Below, one piece after another: positions 1-12,600 of a stretch of 64,000 bases of DNA. The position numbers were made by a program, and so were the translations under genes. The stretch comes from Otis tarda (Eukaryota > Chordata > Aves > Otidiformes > Otididae). The stretch spans positions 114,101,190-114,165,189 of the forward strand of contig CM048553.1 of assembly GCA_026413225.1 (NCBI GenBank), in the 5' to 3' direction. Below the pieces are notes generated by a model that saw nothing but the letters and a program-made list of their open reading frames with translations, did no database searches and was not told the DNA's origin. Each line of letters begins with the position of its first letter. Position 1 is the stretch's first letter.

Positions 1-543
1 TCACAAATACAAGGCAGCTAATATTGGGCAGTTGCATAGCTCATGGGGAGTGGGTACAAGAGATTTTGTCTGTTGTTTCTGATTCCGGAGCTGCTGCACT
101 GGTTCTTGGAGAAAAGCCCAAGGGTTGTGTAGTTGCTCCATCTTGTGCTCCATCTGCTGCTCCTGTAGGATGCTGGAGCAGCCAGAGTTAATCTGGAAGC
201 TGCAGTTCTCTGAACTGAAGTGTATTTGGGGAGCGGTGGTGGAGGTGGCTTATTGACCTTCTGCCTTGGTGAAGTCTCACTATCTTAAGCATTTAAAGAC
301 TGCTTTGGAGGCCTGCGGTTGTCCTTTTACAAGAACCTGAACTTATCCCATCTTCTGAACAATCTTTTCATGTTGGCCTGCCTCTAAGTTTGATATTTTT
401 GCAGAATGAAATTACAGATCTAACTGAAAAGCATTTTCTATATTGGCATTAATTAGAAAATACTGAGTTCAGATGGTTTCAGAATACTTCTCACAGGCCA
501 CAGTCTTTGCAGAGGGCTGCATTTTTCACCCTGTTTCCCACAG
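1..543. other. LAMA3 intron, 3' end (partial)
   Basis: This is the downstream end of the LAMA3 intron that precedes the first exon seen here. It ends in a good pyrimidine tract (ttttcaccctgtttcccacag). I see no exon, repeat or RNA gene in it. Confidence 0.6.
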
Positions 544-685
544 AATAAAGAACAGTGCCAGGAAGGACGAGTTGGTAGGCTGTGCTGTGGAAGCTTCTAC
601 TGCCTATGACAATATTATTAATGCCATCAAAGCGGCAGAGGAAGCAGCCAGCAAAGCTGGGAATGCAGCTGACTCAGCTTTATCG
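544..685 (+). CDS. LAMA3: LAMA3 exon a (coiled-coil arm)
   Basis: This 142-bp exon runs from acceptor cccacag to donor tcg|gtaagt. Its first base completes a codon begun upstream and it ends in phase 0. It encodes an alanine-rich helical stretch (IKAAEEAASKAGNAADSA) typical of the laminin alpha-chain coiled coil, domain II/I. Confidence 0.85.
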
Positions 686-3600
686 GTAAGTACCCATAAG
701 TGGCAAAATGATGGTAAACTTGTTACAACTAGATTTTTTTTCTTTAAAATTATCAGAGAGGCACCAAAAAAAGAGGCATGCCTTATTTGTCTGTGGCTAT
801 TATATGCACTGATATTCTGCATGTTCATGAATTAGTCTTGGTTCAGCACTAAACACGCTACTTACTGCCTTTCTAATGAGGGTGAATCACTGAAGGTGAT
901 TTCAGGTATTCTCTTTTACTTTCCAGTAGTAATACCCACAAGCTCTTTAGCAGAGGTAGTATATAACAGCAGTGTGCTAGTAATTTCTTCTGAATGCCCC
1001 AAAATCTGTCAGAAGTTTGCTAAAGACCAAGATTGTATTATGCTTAAATTAATCTTCATAATTGTTATTGAAGGTGGTGGTTTTTCACATGAAATCTCTG
1101 CCCTTGTTTTTTTTTAAATTGTTGGTTTTGTAAAACTGGATTGGGCTATATCTTTTACTCTTTAAATTTTAGTATAGTTATTAAAGCAGTCTTACAGTAC
1201 CGTGCTTCTGTTACCAGATTGTGAAGAGAGAAGACCTATCGGGAAAAGCTTCAAAGTTAAAAACTGAGAGCAGTACACTCTTGAATCAAGCACGGGAGAC
1301 TGAAAGGACATTGCAAGGTACCGAGGAAGAAAGCTGTAGTAGAAATGTTGACACAGCATGACAAGCTTTCATTGAATTTTCACAGTTCAGCAAAGCTCTG
1401 CAGGATGTACTTAACCATAAGAGGCTAGTTCTATTACAATGGGACATCTTGTGATGGTTATTTCCAATGGCAGAAAGACAAGAAAGTGGATTTCATATTT
1501 CTGCTGTGCTTTACGCTTCTGCAGGACTCCTGTCCAGCAAATCCTTAGCATTGTACTTGTTTTGCAGTGCAAATGCTCATTCAATGCTCAGTGGCAACAT
1601 GAGCTGTGTAAGAGCACAGGCTGGTGCTGCTCACCACCTGTCCAACAGGTAGTATTTCTGTTTAAAATTCACACAGGGCATTCACTGTTTTGCAGCTCTT
1701 GGTCCAACCCTTGAAGACATAAAGCAAAGACTTGATGTCACTGATGGAAAGAAGAATACACTTCAAGTTGATCTTGTAACTCTTCAAAATAATCTCAATG
1801 GGATAAACAGAGGTCAGTTACTGATCCCTTCTGTTTTGCCTCTTTCATCTACTACTATAAGAATCTGCACATGGTTTTTTGTGTGTTTCAGATGACATTG
1901 ACAGCATCATCACCAGTGCAAAGGACATGGTAAAAAGTGCCGAGGATGTCACAACCAATGTATTGGATGAACTGCTCCCAATTCAAGTAGATGTGGAAAA
2001 AATCAAGAGCACCTATGGAAGCACACAGAGTGCTGGCTTCAGTAAAGCATTAATGGAGGCAAACAATTCAGGTAAGTGTTGTATTTGGTGTTGCAGGTGC
2101 TATCTGAGGCCTGCCAAGTCATTGTTACGTGAACATGGTTAGTTTCTCAGCAGAAATTTTAGTCATCCAAAAGTTAAGACACCTAGCCTAAGCTGGTGTT
2201 CTGGGCTTCCTTTATTGCCAGTGGAAAGGGATAGTTACAGCAGAAGGTGATTCAGGCTATCCTGTGGTATGTATTAAAAGCTGATACCATGACTCATCTC
2301 TGAAGACTTACAGGCCAGTACTGTAGGCCAGTACTGCAGGCCAGTACTGCAGGGGTCAATGTTTGGTCTGATCCTGTTTGACATCTTCATTAATAATCTG
2401 GATGATGCGGCAGAGTGCACCCCTCAGCAAGTTTGCTGATCACAAAACTGGGAGGAGTGACTGATATATCAGAGGGTCATGCTGCCATCCAGAGGGACCT
2501 AAACAAGCTGCGGAAATGGGCTGACAGGAACCTCATGAAGTTCAACAAGGAGAAATCCTGCGCCTGGGGAGAAACAGCCCTATGCAGCAGTGTGTGCTGG
2601 GGGCTGCCTAGCTGGAAAGCAGATTTGGAGAGAAGGACCTGAGGGTGCTGGTGCACACCAAGTTGAACATGAGTCAGCTGTCAAAGACAGAGGAGGTTCT
2701 CTCTGAACATAAGAAACAATGTGAGGGTGACTGAGCACTGGCACAGGTTGCTCGGAGAGGTTGTGGAGTCTCCATCCTTGGAGATACTCAAAAGCCGTCT
2801 AGACACAGTTCTGGGCAACTGGCTCTAGGTGCTCCCGCTTGAGCACAGGGGTTGAACAAGATGACCCCAGAGGTCCCTTCTAACCTCAGTCACTCTGTGA
2901 TTCTGTGATTTTCTGCTGAGTAGGGAGGGGACCTAGACAATTAGCTTAGGCTAAGATGTCTGTTAGTGGAAATTAAGTTAAAGGGATTGCATGCAGACTG
3001 AGTGGAATACAAAATAAGGGACAATCACAATCCCAAATAACATCTTTTTTCAACTTTTCAGCAACTTTATCTGATAAAGTCAAGGGAGAGAAAACATTTT
3101 AAATAACATAAATACAGGAGCTTGCCCTGCATGTAATTGCAGAGTCATAAGACATTCCTGCAGTTACAAGATCAGTTTAGAAGTCATATTTAGAAAAATA
3201 ATAGGTCTAGATTTCTTTTTATTTGTCTTCCGCATCATAGGATTGTGGTCTGCTAATGCTTCCAGGCTTTTTCTTTTTGCAGCCACAGGGGATGAAAAAT
3301 TGTTTCCTGTTCAAATGAAAGTTGAGATTCTTATGGTATCTTCTATTCTCGTGAAATAAATCTATCCAGATACTGCAAGGCCGTACTGTCCAGATATTGA
3401 ATTGTGATGACTAGCAACCCTGTCACAAGAATACCAGACATGCCCTACTTAGTCAGGCCAGCAACCTGCCTACCCCAGTATTCACTCTCCAACAGTGGCA
3501 GAAGGAGATGCTGCTCAGGGAATACACATAAACTTGATCCCGGTCTGCTGTCCATTATCTTCATCCTCCCCTAGCATCCACAATCACTGGATAATAATGT

Positions 3601-6600
3601 TAGAGAGCACATCCCTGTCTGTTCTATTGAATATTTTTTTCTAGACCTGAATTTGTCTACTATGTTTTTGGAAGTGCTGATTCTGTCTGCTTCCGCAAAT
3701 ACCTTTGGCCACAAATTCCAAGAGTAAAATAACTTCTGTATAAACTGCTAGTTTCAGTGAGGGCTTCCTAATATTGCAGGACTGATGAAAACAGTTCTGT
3801 CATCACCCTTTTCTGATAACAGTGTAGTGATATAATATTTTGCATGTGTTTTCCTCCTCCTTTCTACCATCACTGGTTTTTTTTTCTTTCATTGCAGTAA
3901 AAAAATTGACAAACAAACTTCCAGATCTGTTCAGCAAGATTGAGAGTATCAACCAACAGCTGATGCCAATAAGCAACATCTCTGAGAATGTAAATCGCAT
4001 AAGAGAGCTGATTCAGCAGGCAAGAGATGCTGCAAATAAGGTCTGTCCTGAACATTGCAATCATGCTTGACCTCAGTGGTTTGGACACCACAGCAGTACT
4101 TTTGGTCCTCTTTCTAAATAATTTTGTTAAAATGTGTATGAAATACTAGGCATAAATTTAATTCAACACCACCACCCAGCACTTAAAGTAACTGTGATGA
4201 TGGGAAGCATAATATTTTGTACATAAAAATGAGTGGATGCAGTAGCATCCTGCTCTGTACTCCCTCCATAGGGTTTTTTTTCTAGGGCATCTCTGCAATA
4301 CTTATTTGTACAATAGCCTCTTGCCTTCCAAGGTACGTACTGGTGGCTTTGGCAGCAGGCATAGAGTCAACTCCGCAGCTTAGAGGCAGGGCTCTCCACC
4401 CACGCATGGCCAGTTGAACAGTGGCACTGCCAGAAAAGCTGTGTAGCCCTGTACCCTCATGCCTCCAGCTGCTCCACCACATTAGGAGTCGGCTACTGGC
4501 ATCTTCTTATTAGAATACTTTTTCTCCATTTACGCAACTGCTGTAGTTACTCAAGGGATAGCATGGTCTCAGGTCCCTGAGAAGCATCCCTGAGGTCATC
4601 ACAAATAAACTGCAGCTACAATGAATAAGAGGAGTCTGTGACCATGGTGTAAATAGCTGTAATGGGACGTGTCTTTATTAATATCAGAGTTGCATTATAA
4701 TTTCCTACAGACAGTCAAGTCCAGCTAAGTGAAGCATCAGGATATGTATGTAGACATCTAAATAATTCATAGAATTGCTCTTTAGAGCTGCAGGGCACGT
4801 CCTTCCCTGTCCGTATATTGAAGGTAACAATTGCTTGACAGAGGCGTAGTAAGAGTTGATTAATTGATGTCTGGAGTAAAAAAGTGCTGTGTTAAGTGGT
4901 AAGTATTGATAAGACAGAATATGGTATTATCCAGTCTGTTTCCTAATTATATTGTTTAGTAGGATCAGAGCCCAAATCGGTAGTAATTGATGGCTGTAAC
5001 ATGACTAGGATATCTAACAGGTTACTTTGCAATTAAGCACAACAGTGAAAAAGTAGGCACAGTAGCAATAGATAATTATAACATACTGAATTTTGGTTTT
5101 CTTAACAGGTTGCTATTCCAATGAGGTTCAATGGCAGCTCTGGTGTAGAGGTTCGACCGCCAAGCAACCTTGAAGATCTGAAAGGCTATACTTCGCTTTC
5201 TTTCTTTCTCCAAAGACCTCAGACAAGATTAGACACCCTCGAGAGGGCATTTAATAAGTTTGTACTGTACCTGGGTAATAAAGATGTAGGTATATTTTGA
5301 GATTTAATCTGATTTTTGTAACAGACAACACGCTTTGAGAAACTAATAGGAGATTATTTATTTTGACTGAAGTTTATAGCTACTGTTGGCCTATTTCTTT
5401 ATAATTGCCATTTTGTGGTGGCAGAAGTGTTTTGACTGGCAAAGTAACTTGTTGGGTGACTGACTGCTTTGCCCTTTGATGCTTTGTTGTTTTGCTCCTT
5501 TGGAAATTACTTCTCAGTCATGTAGAATACATATCCTGTCGGAAGTGTCAGGTTCTGCAGCAGTCAGCACAAACTCAGCCCAAGTCCTGCCTCAGAGCTT
5601 TGACTCTTATCACAGTATAAGTCACTGTGAGTTTCTCCATTGGTTTAAAAAAAGTTATCATTTCAGTTTGAAAATTAAATCCCTGAGCTCTTCATTTCTC
5701 TTCTTAATATGCAGAATAGTACAGACCTGCTTGTGCATTCATGCTTGCTTAAGCACCATCAAACATTTTAAAGATTTCCTGCATGCAGTTCCTATGTATT
5801 TTTAAATCTTGTTATCTGACATCAGCTCTATTTGTAGTGAGTCTTGTGGATACACAGAAAGCTGTTTAAAGGTAGTTTTTCTACACTGGATTTCACCTTT
5901 TTGTCCCCTGAATATCTGGCCAGGATATCTGTTGACAGCATTTTAATTGTTATTTGTGAAATATGATATGGTGGAGAAATAAAATGTTTGGGAAAATGAC
6001 TGCTTCCAGTCACCTTAGTAAGAACCATTGTCCTTGACTATGTGTATTCCAAATATCTTTTTTTTATTTCACAGATACTGAGTCTGATTTTTAGTCATGG
6101 CGTCATGTTTTCATGGCTTTAGCTGAGAGATGCTACAAATGTGGAAATTATTGTAGCTACTATTGTTATAAAAATAAAAAGCCACATATAACTATTCAAT
6201 TAATTTATAACTATATTCACTGAATCAGTGCAACATATAAGATTACAATTTTTTCTTTCCAGAACTGATAAACTTAGTAACAATTTTCATCATTAGATGA
6301 ATGGATTTCTTATGACTCATGCACAGTATGATGATGTCTCTGAGGAAGTGCTGCTGTATTTTACCTTCATTAACGTTAATTATTTATTAATGATTATTTG
6401 CTTTGCTCTTCTTAGGCTTCCAAGGACTATATTGGTATGGCTGTGAAAGATGGTCACCTCACTTGTGTCTATAACCTGGGAGATGGTGATGTAGAAATAG
6501 ATGTGCAGCCATTTGTGACTCAAAGCGAAACTGAGGAAGCCGTTATGGATCAAGTCAAGTTTGAAAGGTATAAGGTCCACAGTGCACAACAGTCTTTTCC

Positions 6601-9600
6601 AAAACTTGTTAAGAACATCTTTGATTAGTGTGATGTGATATTTCTCCTGTTCTGTTTTGGTTTTAGGATTTACCAGTATGTAAAGCTGAATTACATCAAA
6701 GCCGCATCATCAGCTTCTCCAGAGCATCAAAGCCCTTTGACTGCAAGCAGTAGAGGCAGTGACACTCTCCTAAATCTTGATCCCAGCACTGTTGTGTTTT
6801 ATGTTGGAGGATACCCACCAGATTTTAGGGTACAAAGAGTTGCTTAGCCTTTTTTAAAGAGATTTCCATGTTAATCATTCTGTGGTTCATACAAGTTAAG
6901 ATTGGAACTAGCAGTCTTTCAAAGGCTGTGTAAAAGTTTATACGTGTCAGTAGGAATAGACAGGATGAAAGGAGATGCAGGGAGTATGGTGATGAGGATG
7001 GTGAGGACAGCATGAAACCTGTCCAGCCCTGCTAAGTACTATTCCCAATCCATCCATATAACTCCATTTTAAATTGTGCTGCAGTACTCCTGGGGTGGTA
7101 TCAGATGGTTTGGATATTATATACAAAGGTATTATAATTTTATGATTTTTGGAATGTTGTATTCTTTGTCTTATTAATATTTGCAGTGAGTCTTAGCAGT
7201 TACATGTCAATGTAAAATTTTGTCAGCTGATATGAATGGAATGTTTTCGATGACACTATTTTGCAGCCTCCACGTAAGCTAGACTATCCTCATTATGAAG
7301 GCTGCATTGAATTAGACAACCTAAATGAGCATATTATCAGCCTTTACAACTTCAAGAGGACATTTAATCTCAATACCACTGAAGTGCAACCCTGCAGAAG
7401 GTATGATATAAACACAGAAGTGTTTCACAGTTCTGTGATTTTATCATTATGAATTCTTGTCCTTTCACATCCAGAAGAATAACCACTGCAGCTAAACTGG
7501 TGATTTTTTTCTATGTCTACATTTCTTCGAGAAAAAACTTGGCATTGGCACTATTGACATCTATGGCAATCTCAATCCACTGGCCAACAATTTAAATGTT
7601 ATAATACCCAGACACAATTCATGCCCTAATGTATTCAGCTCCTTTATAAAGTAAATATTACATGAAATGCAAAAAAGTCAGTCACTAATGATTTCCTATC
7701 TAAAGACCACATGTGAATCCAATGGAAGCCAGTGGAAGGTTTTGTCTTTGCTTGGGTTAAATCAGAATTTGGCCCTATTAGTGACTTCATACCAAATGCT
7801 TTAACTTAAGCTTTTTAAAATGATGACAGTAAGTCCATGTGATAAGTTTTTGCTCTCATAGATTCACATCTGTGACACTGAATTATTACAGGTATAAAGA
7901 AGAGACTGACCAAAGCTATTTTGAAGGCACTGGTTATGCCAGCGTCACACTGAAAGAACCAAATACCCACAGCCAAGTACGCTACGAGCAGACAATTGAG
8001 ACTACTGCAGATGAAGGCATTGTGTTTTTTGCAGCAAATGGGGTAATTCATGGAATGCTTCTGTTTGTTTTGTGGCCCAAGAACATTTTTAAGAACTTCA
8101 CTTACTCAAGAAAGTGCTAGATTTAGTAATAACTGTAAAGAAATTTCTTAAAAGTGTTCTTTTTGTCCATGTGGCAGATTAGTAGATTCTGCTGTATGTT
8201 TTAATGTCATATGGTTTAGTTTTAGGTAGTCCTGCGAGGAACAGGGACTGGGACTCAATGATCCTTATGGATCCCTTCCAGCTTGAGATAGTCTATGATT
8301 CTATAATGGTTGCTGAATACTCACTTTGTCAAGACTGAAAAAAAAAAGTAATTCCAAGTAGCTCCTCCATTAGGCTGTGCAGAGAATTTGTAACTGGGAG
8401 AGGGCAGGGAGGATGTAATTTGAATCAAACCAATTTTGAAATACTGAAATCCTCCAAAAGTGGAAGTGCATTCTTCCCAAATCTAGACATGAGTGGTAAC
8501 AGAGTAAGGAAGAATTTAGAAAGTGGCATGGTGACTGATACCTGTAAAGGTGCTCAAAACAGCAGTGATACTACTTATTTAATAATATTATAGGCATGTT
8601 TGCAATCACCATGACATGTTCTGCATAATTTCTCAATGCTGTAAAAGGTCAGTAGACATCTTGAAATGAGAAGAAGTTCTCTAGAGATTTGGAGAATACA
8701 TCTGGAGCTGAAACCAGATCTGTTTATAACAATTTAAAGTAATTATGGTTGGTTATTTTAAGTTTTAGTCTGCTCTGTGTTATCTTTTTGCCCAAAAGCT
8801 TTACTGAAGCAACTAGATAGCTTCATTAAAATTATTCACATGACAGTGAAGCATATATGAAATATTGGCAGTTTAATTGTGTTGGTGTTTGTTTTTTTTT
8901 TTTTTTCTCTGCAGGATCAGTTCATCAGCGTGCTCATTAAAGATGGTCATACAGTTTTTAGATACAAAGTTGGCTCTGAGCCTCCAAAAGAAATAGAAAC
9001 CAAAGCAACTGTAAATGATGGAACATATAAACAAGTATGTCATTTTAAACAATCAAGTGATCATTATTTGTAAAAATACACATTAGCTGAAACTAAACAT
9101 CTTGTTGTAAAGCTTAGTTGTGAAGTTTTTCTTTTGTGTTGAGGGGATCAAGCTGTTGGGGATTAATTTGGACATGTGAAAATTAATCTTTCTACTGTCC
9201 TGCTTTCCTGTGAATAAGTTCAGCTTTAACAGAAAAACCGCCGAAGAAAAAAAAACTCTTTGACCAAGTATTGCTTTATTTAGAGTGAGCTGTGTACATT
9301 GCAATTATTAACACTATTTTAATACTTTGATTAATGTTTTTACCCCCTAAGGGTTTACTTCTTCAGGCTAGGCTGATCTTTACAGAGATTACTTTTTTGT
9401 AGTCTTTTTGGTTTTGCTTGTCTACTTAGCTTCAGTCTGGCTGTTTTGTAGCACTACTGGAGTGAAATTGTAAATACATTGTTAAAACCTTTGATTTGAC
9501 ACGTTGATTCATTCTCCCTTTTCCCCTTACTACATCTCCAACTAAATAGCATAGGTCACAGAGTCTGCTGGATTGAGTCTTTATGCTGCACTGGGTCAAG

Positions 9601-12600
9601 TTACCTTCAGCCAGCTGACTGCCCTAGTCTTTGTAGCAGGCAGCAGCTCCTGAATCTTCAACTGCAAATAGAAGGCAATATCTGAGTGTTAGGTGAGGTG
9701 TAATTTTAGGCAATCTTTCTAAGGAAAAGAAAACCTCGCCTTGTGTTTGGATAGCAGAGCATTTTCCTTAAGCATTTGCTTTGCCTAAATGCCGAAATTT
9801 TGCAAAGTACCTTTGAACTACTGCATTTACTCTGGATTAAAGGCAATAGTAAACAAGAGGAGGGGAAAAAAACCCCAACCACTGTGTCCTGTACTCCTCT
9901 GTGGGAGTACTTTTAATCTGCTAAATGATTTTTGTTTCCGCTGAGTGAAATAATTCTCATTATTCATCTATTTCAGATCCATTTGGTGCTTGCTCGAAGT
10001 AAGAATACTGTTCATGTCAGTCCGGATATTAAAGCCAACATAAATGTCTTCGTTTTCACTAAGTACTATCTAGGTGGAATTCCACCTTCTCTACGGGAAC
10101 GGTGAGTAACTATAAAGACTGTAATACACAGGCTTTGTGTGGAAACTCCATCTAAACTTTTTCCTTAGGCAATTTCTTTCACACTCTGTATCGGGTATCT
10201 TATACACTGGTTATTTTCACAACACATAATACATGATCATAATCAGTGATTTTTGGATCTTTGTTGGACTGTATCCTCAAGACTGGGTTTGATCAGCATG
10301 AAGTATGGTGTGCAAGAAAGATTGTTCTTGTTCTGTATTTCTGTTTCTTATATTGCCAACATTTATGGGCTACTATACTGGTGTGTGCTTTGAAATATCA
10401 GGCTACTGAACTCTTTTTCCTTCCTCTCCCTGAAACCAGCTTTAATATATCCACACCTTCATTCCGGGGCTGCATGAAGAATGTGAAAAACCCTAACACT
10501 GCATCTGTTATTTTTGATGAGACTGTTGGTGTCAGCAAGAAATGTTCAGATGACTGGAAGGTAACTAACAAAGTTCCTTAAAAACTTATTTTGGAGTTCA
10601 CAGAGTCTGTTTTTTCTATGAATCCTGGACCATTATGTTTTACTTAGGTCAAAAATGGTATTTGGTTAACATGTGATGGTAATAAAATAACCTGGGCTTC
10701 GTATGAAGATACGGAAGAAAGGAGACTCCGCTCCTACTGTGATAGCTTGCTCCAGTACATAGTCCACGCCTTAATTAATGCTGGGTACAATTAAGATTCA
10801 TATTTACCATGTAAACTTACTGGCTTCCGGTTTCTGTTATTGATTAGGCCAGAATACTTAGTTACTTAATACTACTCAGGATCTTTCTTCTCAACAAAGT
10901 GCTTATGCTTCCTAATTAAATGACCTCTCAACATTTTTTTCTTGAACGAGCTAAGCAGACTCTCCTTCCACCAAAGTCTCTCATTGCAAGGCTATTTCAC
11001 CATCTGATTGTTTTATAATTCTTTTCTGTGTACCCTTGAGTTTTGCCACGTTCATTTTAAAATGGGACAATGTGACATTTCAGTGTTGGCTTAACCAATG
11101 CTGCATGGAAAGATGAGAACTACCCTTCTGCTTCTACTTTCTGCCACTTACATGGTGCATGATCCCATTTGCCATTTTTACTATGGTGTTGCACTGAAAG
11201 TTTGTGCTTGTTTGCTTTCCCTTTGTGGCATCTAAACCTTTCACAGAGCAATGTCTTTGTGGGCCATTTCCCTATGCAGAGGATCTGCCCTTCGTTCTCC
11301 ATCTGTATTTGTATAACTTCTTATGTATTAAAACGTGTTTTGTTCAAAAAGGCCCAGGTATATTCTGTCCTATGACTCACACAGTTTCACTTATGTAACT
11401 TGTCTGCACAGTTGCGTACTTAGGAACCATTCCTCCAGGTGCTCATTTTTGTGTCCCCAAATGTGAAAACTTTCAAAGCCACCGTGTCAATGCAAAGAGC
11501 AGCTAGAGACGAACAGCTCGTTATATTCAGCAAGCCTCATCTCCCTTTAAAGTTTCTCAGATCATAGTTAATACTGGTGAAACCAATTCAGTCAGTCTGT
11601 TCTATGCTGAAATAATTGTACTTGCAGTTTGCCTTGTGCTTGGTTTTGACTGGAGTCGGTCGCAATTATGTTGAGTAGGACAGTTGTTGTCCTATGTTGC
11701 CATTTCTTTTGATTAAAAGGAAAATCACTGAAAGCATTATTATCTCTCTTTCAGCTCATCAGATCTGCAGCTTTCTCCAAGAAGGGAACACTGAGCCTGA
11801 GTGCGGCGGGTTTCCCGTTTCCCAAGGATTTCCAAGTTGGCTTTGGCTTTCAGACTATGGCATCGACTGGAACACTCCTGAATTACAATCTATGGGTATG
11901 TTCAACTTAAAATATGCTATTGGTTTGATTTCTGGATCAGTCATGTCTGTTTGTGACTCTGTCAGTTTGGCATCAGTTTGTGTCGTAAGTCTCATGTAGA
12001 TTCCTGTATTTTAAGGCAAGACATGGCTACTATAATAATATTTTGAGCATAGCAGCTTGCATGTCATAAGCCAGAGAAACTCATCCTGGCAATTTCTTCA
12101 CTTAACCAACAAGTATCGACAAGTAACTGAGCTTTGAACTTGAACCTTCTGCAGCGTAGCTCATGCACCGTAACACCACCATCCCAGTAAGATAACTGTT
12201 GCCTAATACAGTTAACTGGAAATTTTCTCAGGAAAAACTGGCATTCTGCTCATGCAGAAATATTACCATGATCAAATATGCAGAGAAGAGTAGTTGATTT
12301 TGGCTATATTCCCTCAGAAAGCAGGGAGCTTCAAGCAGAACCCCATTCTTGCTGGCTGGAGGAGTTGAGGAGTGAGTGCACACCAGGCATTTGAAAGGTG
12401 GAGAATTGAATCCTCTGCTTTTTGAAAGATAATTTAAAGAAATGTTTTAAATAACTGTTTGATATTCAGAGTGCAGAGGTATTTTAAAATAGGACCTATA
12501 CTAATCGTGCAGAACTGGGCGTAATATCTGGTACTAGATGACTGAGAAATGCAGTTTTAGTGTAAGAAAATTTCTTTGCCACAAGAAACCACTGAGAACT

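Larger units (their letters stand above)
2072..3897. other. LAMA3 intron with two CR1-type repeats
   Basis: This 1.8-kb intron holds a 13-bp triple tandem at 2312-2350, a sense CR1 copy with an internal deletion (2350-2912), and an older, diverged CR1-like remnant in antisense (about 3440-3755). No additional exon was seen. Confidence 0.7.

Noticed and set aside
2415-2642. 75-codon ORF in LAMA3 intron
   Set aside because: It lies within a frameshifted CR1 fragment.
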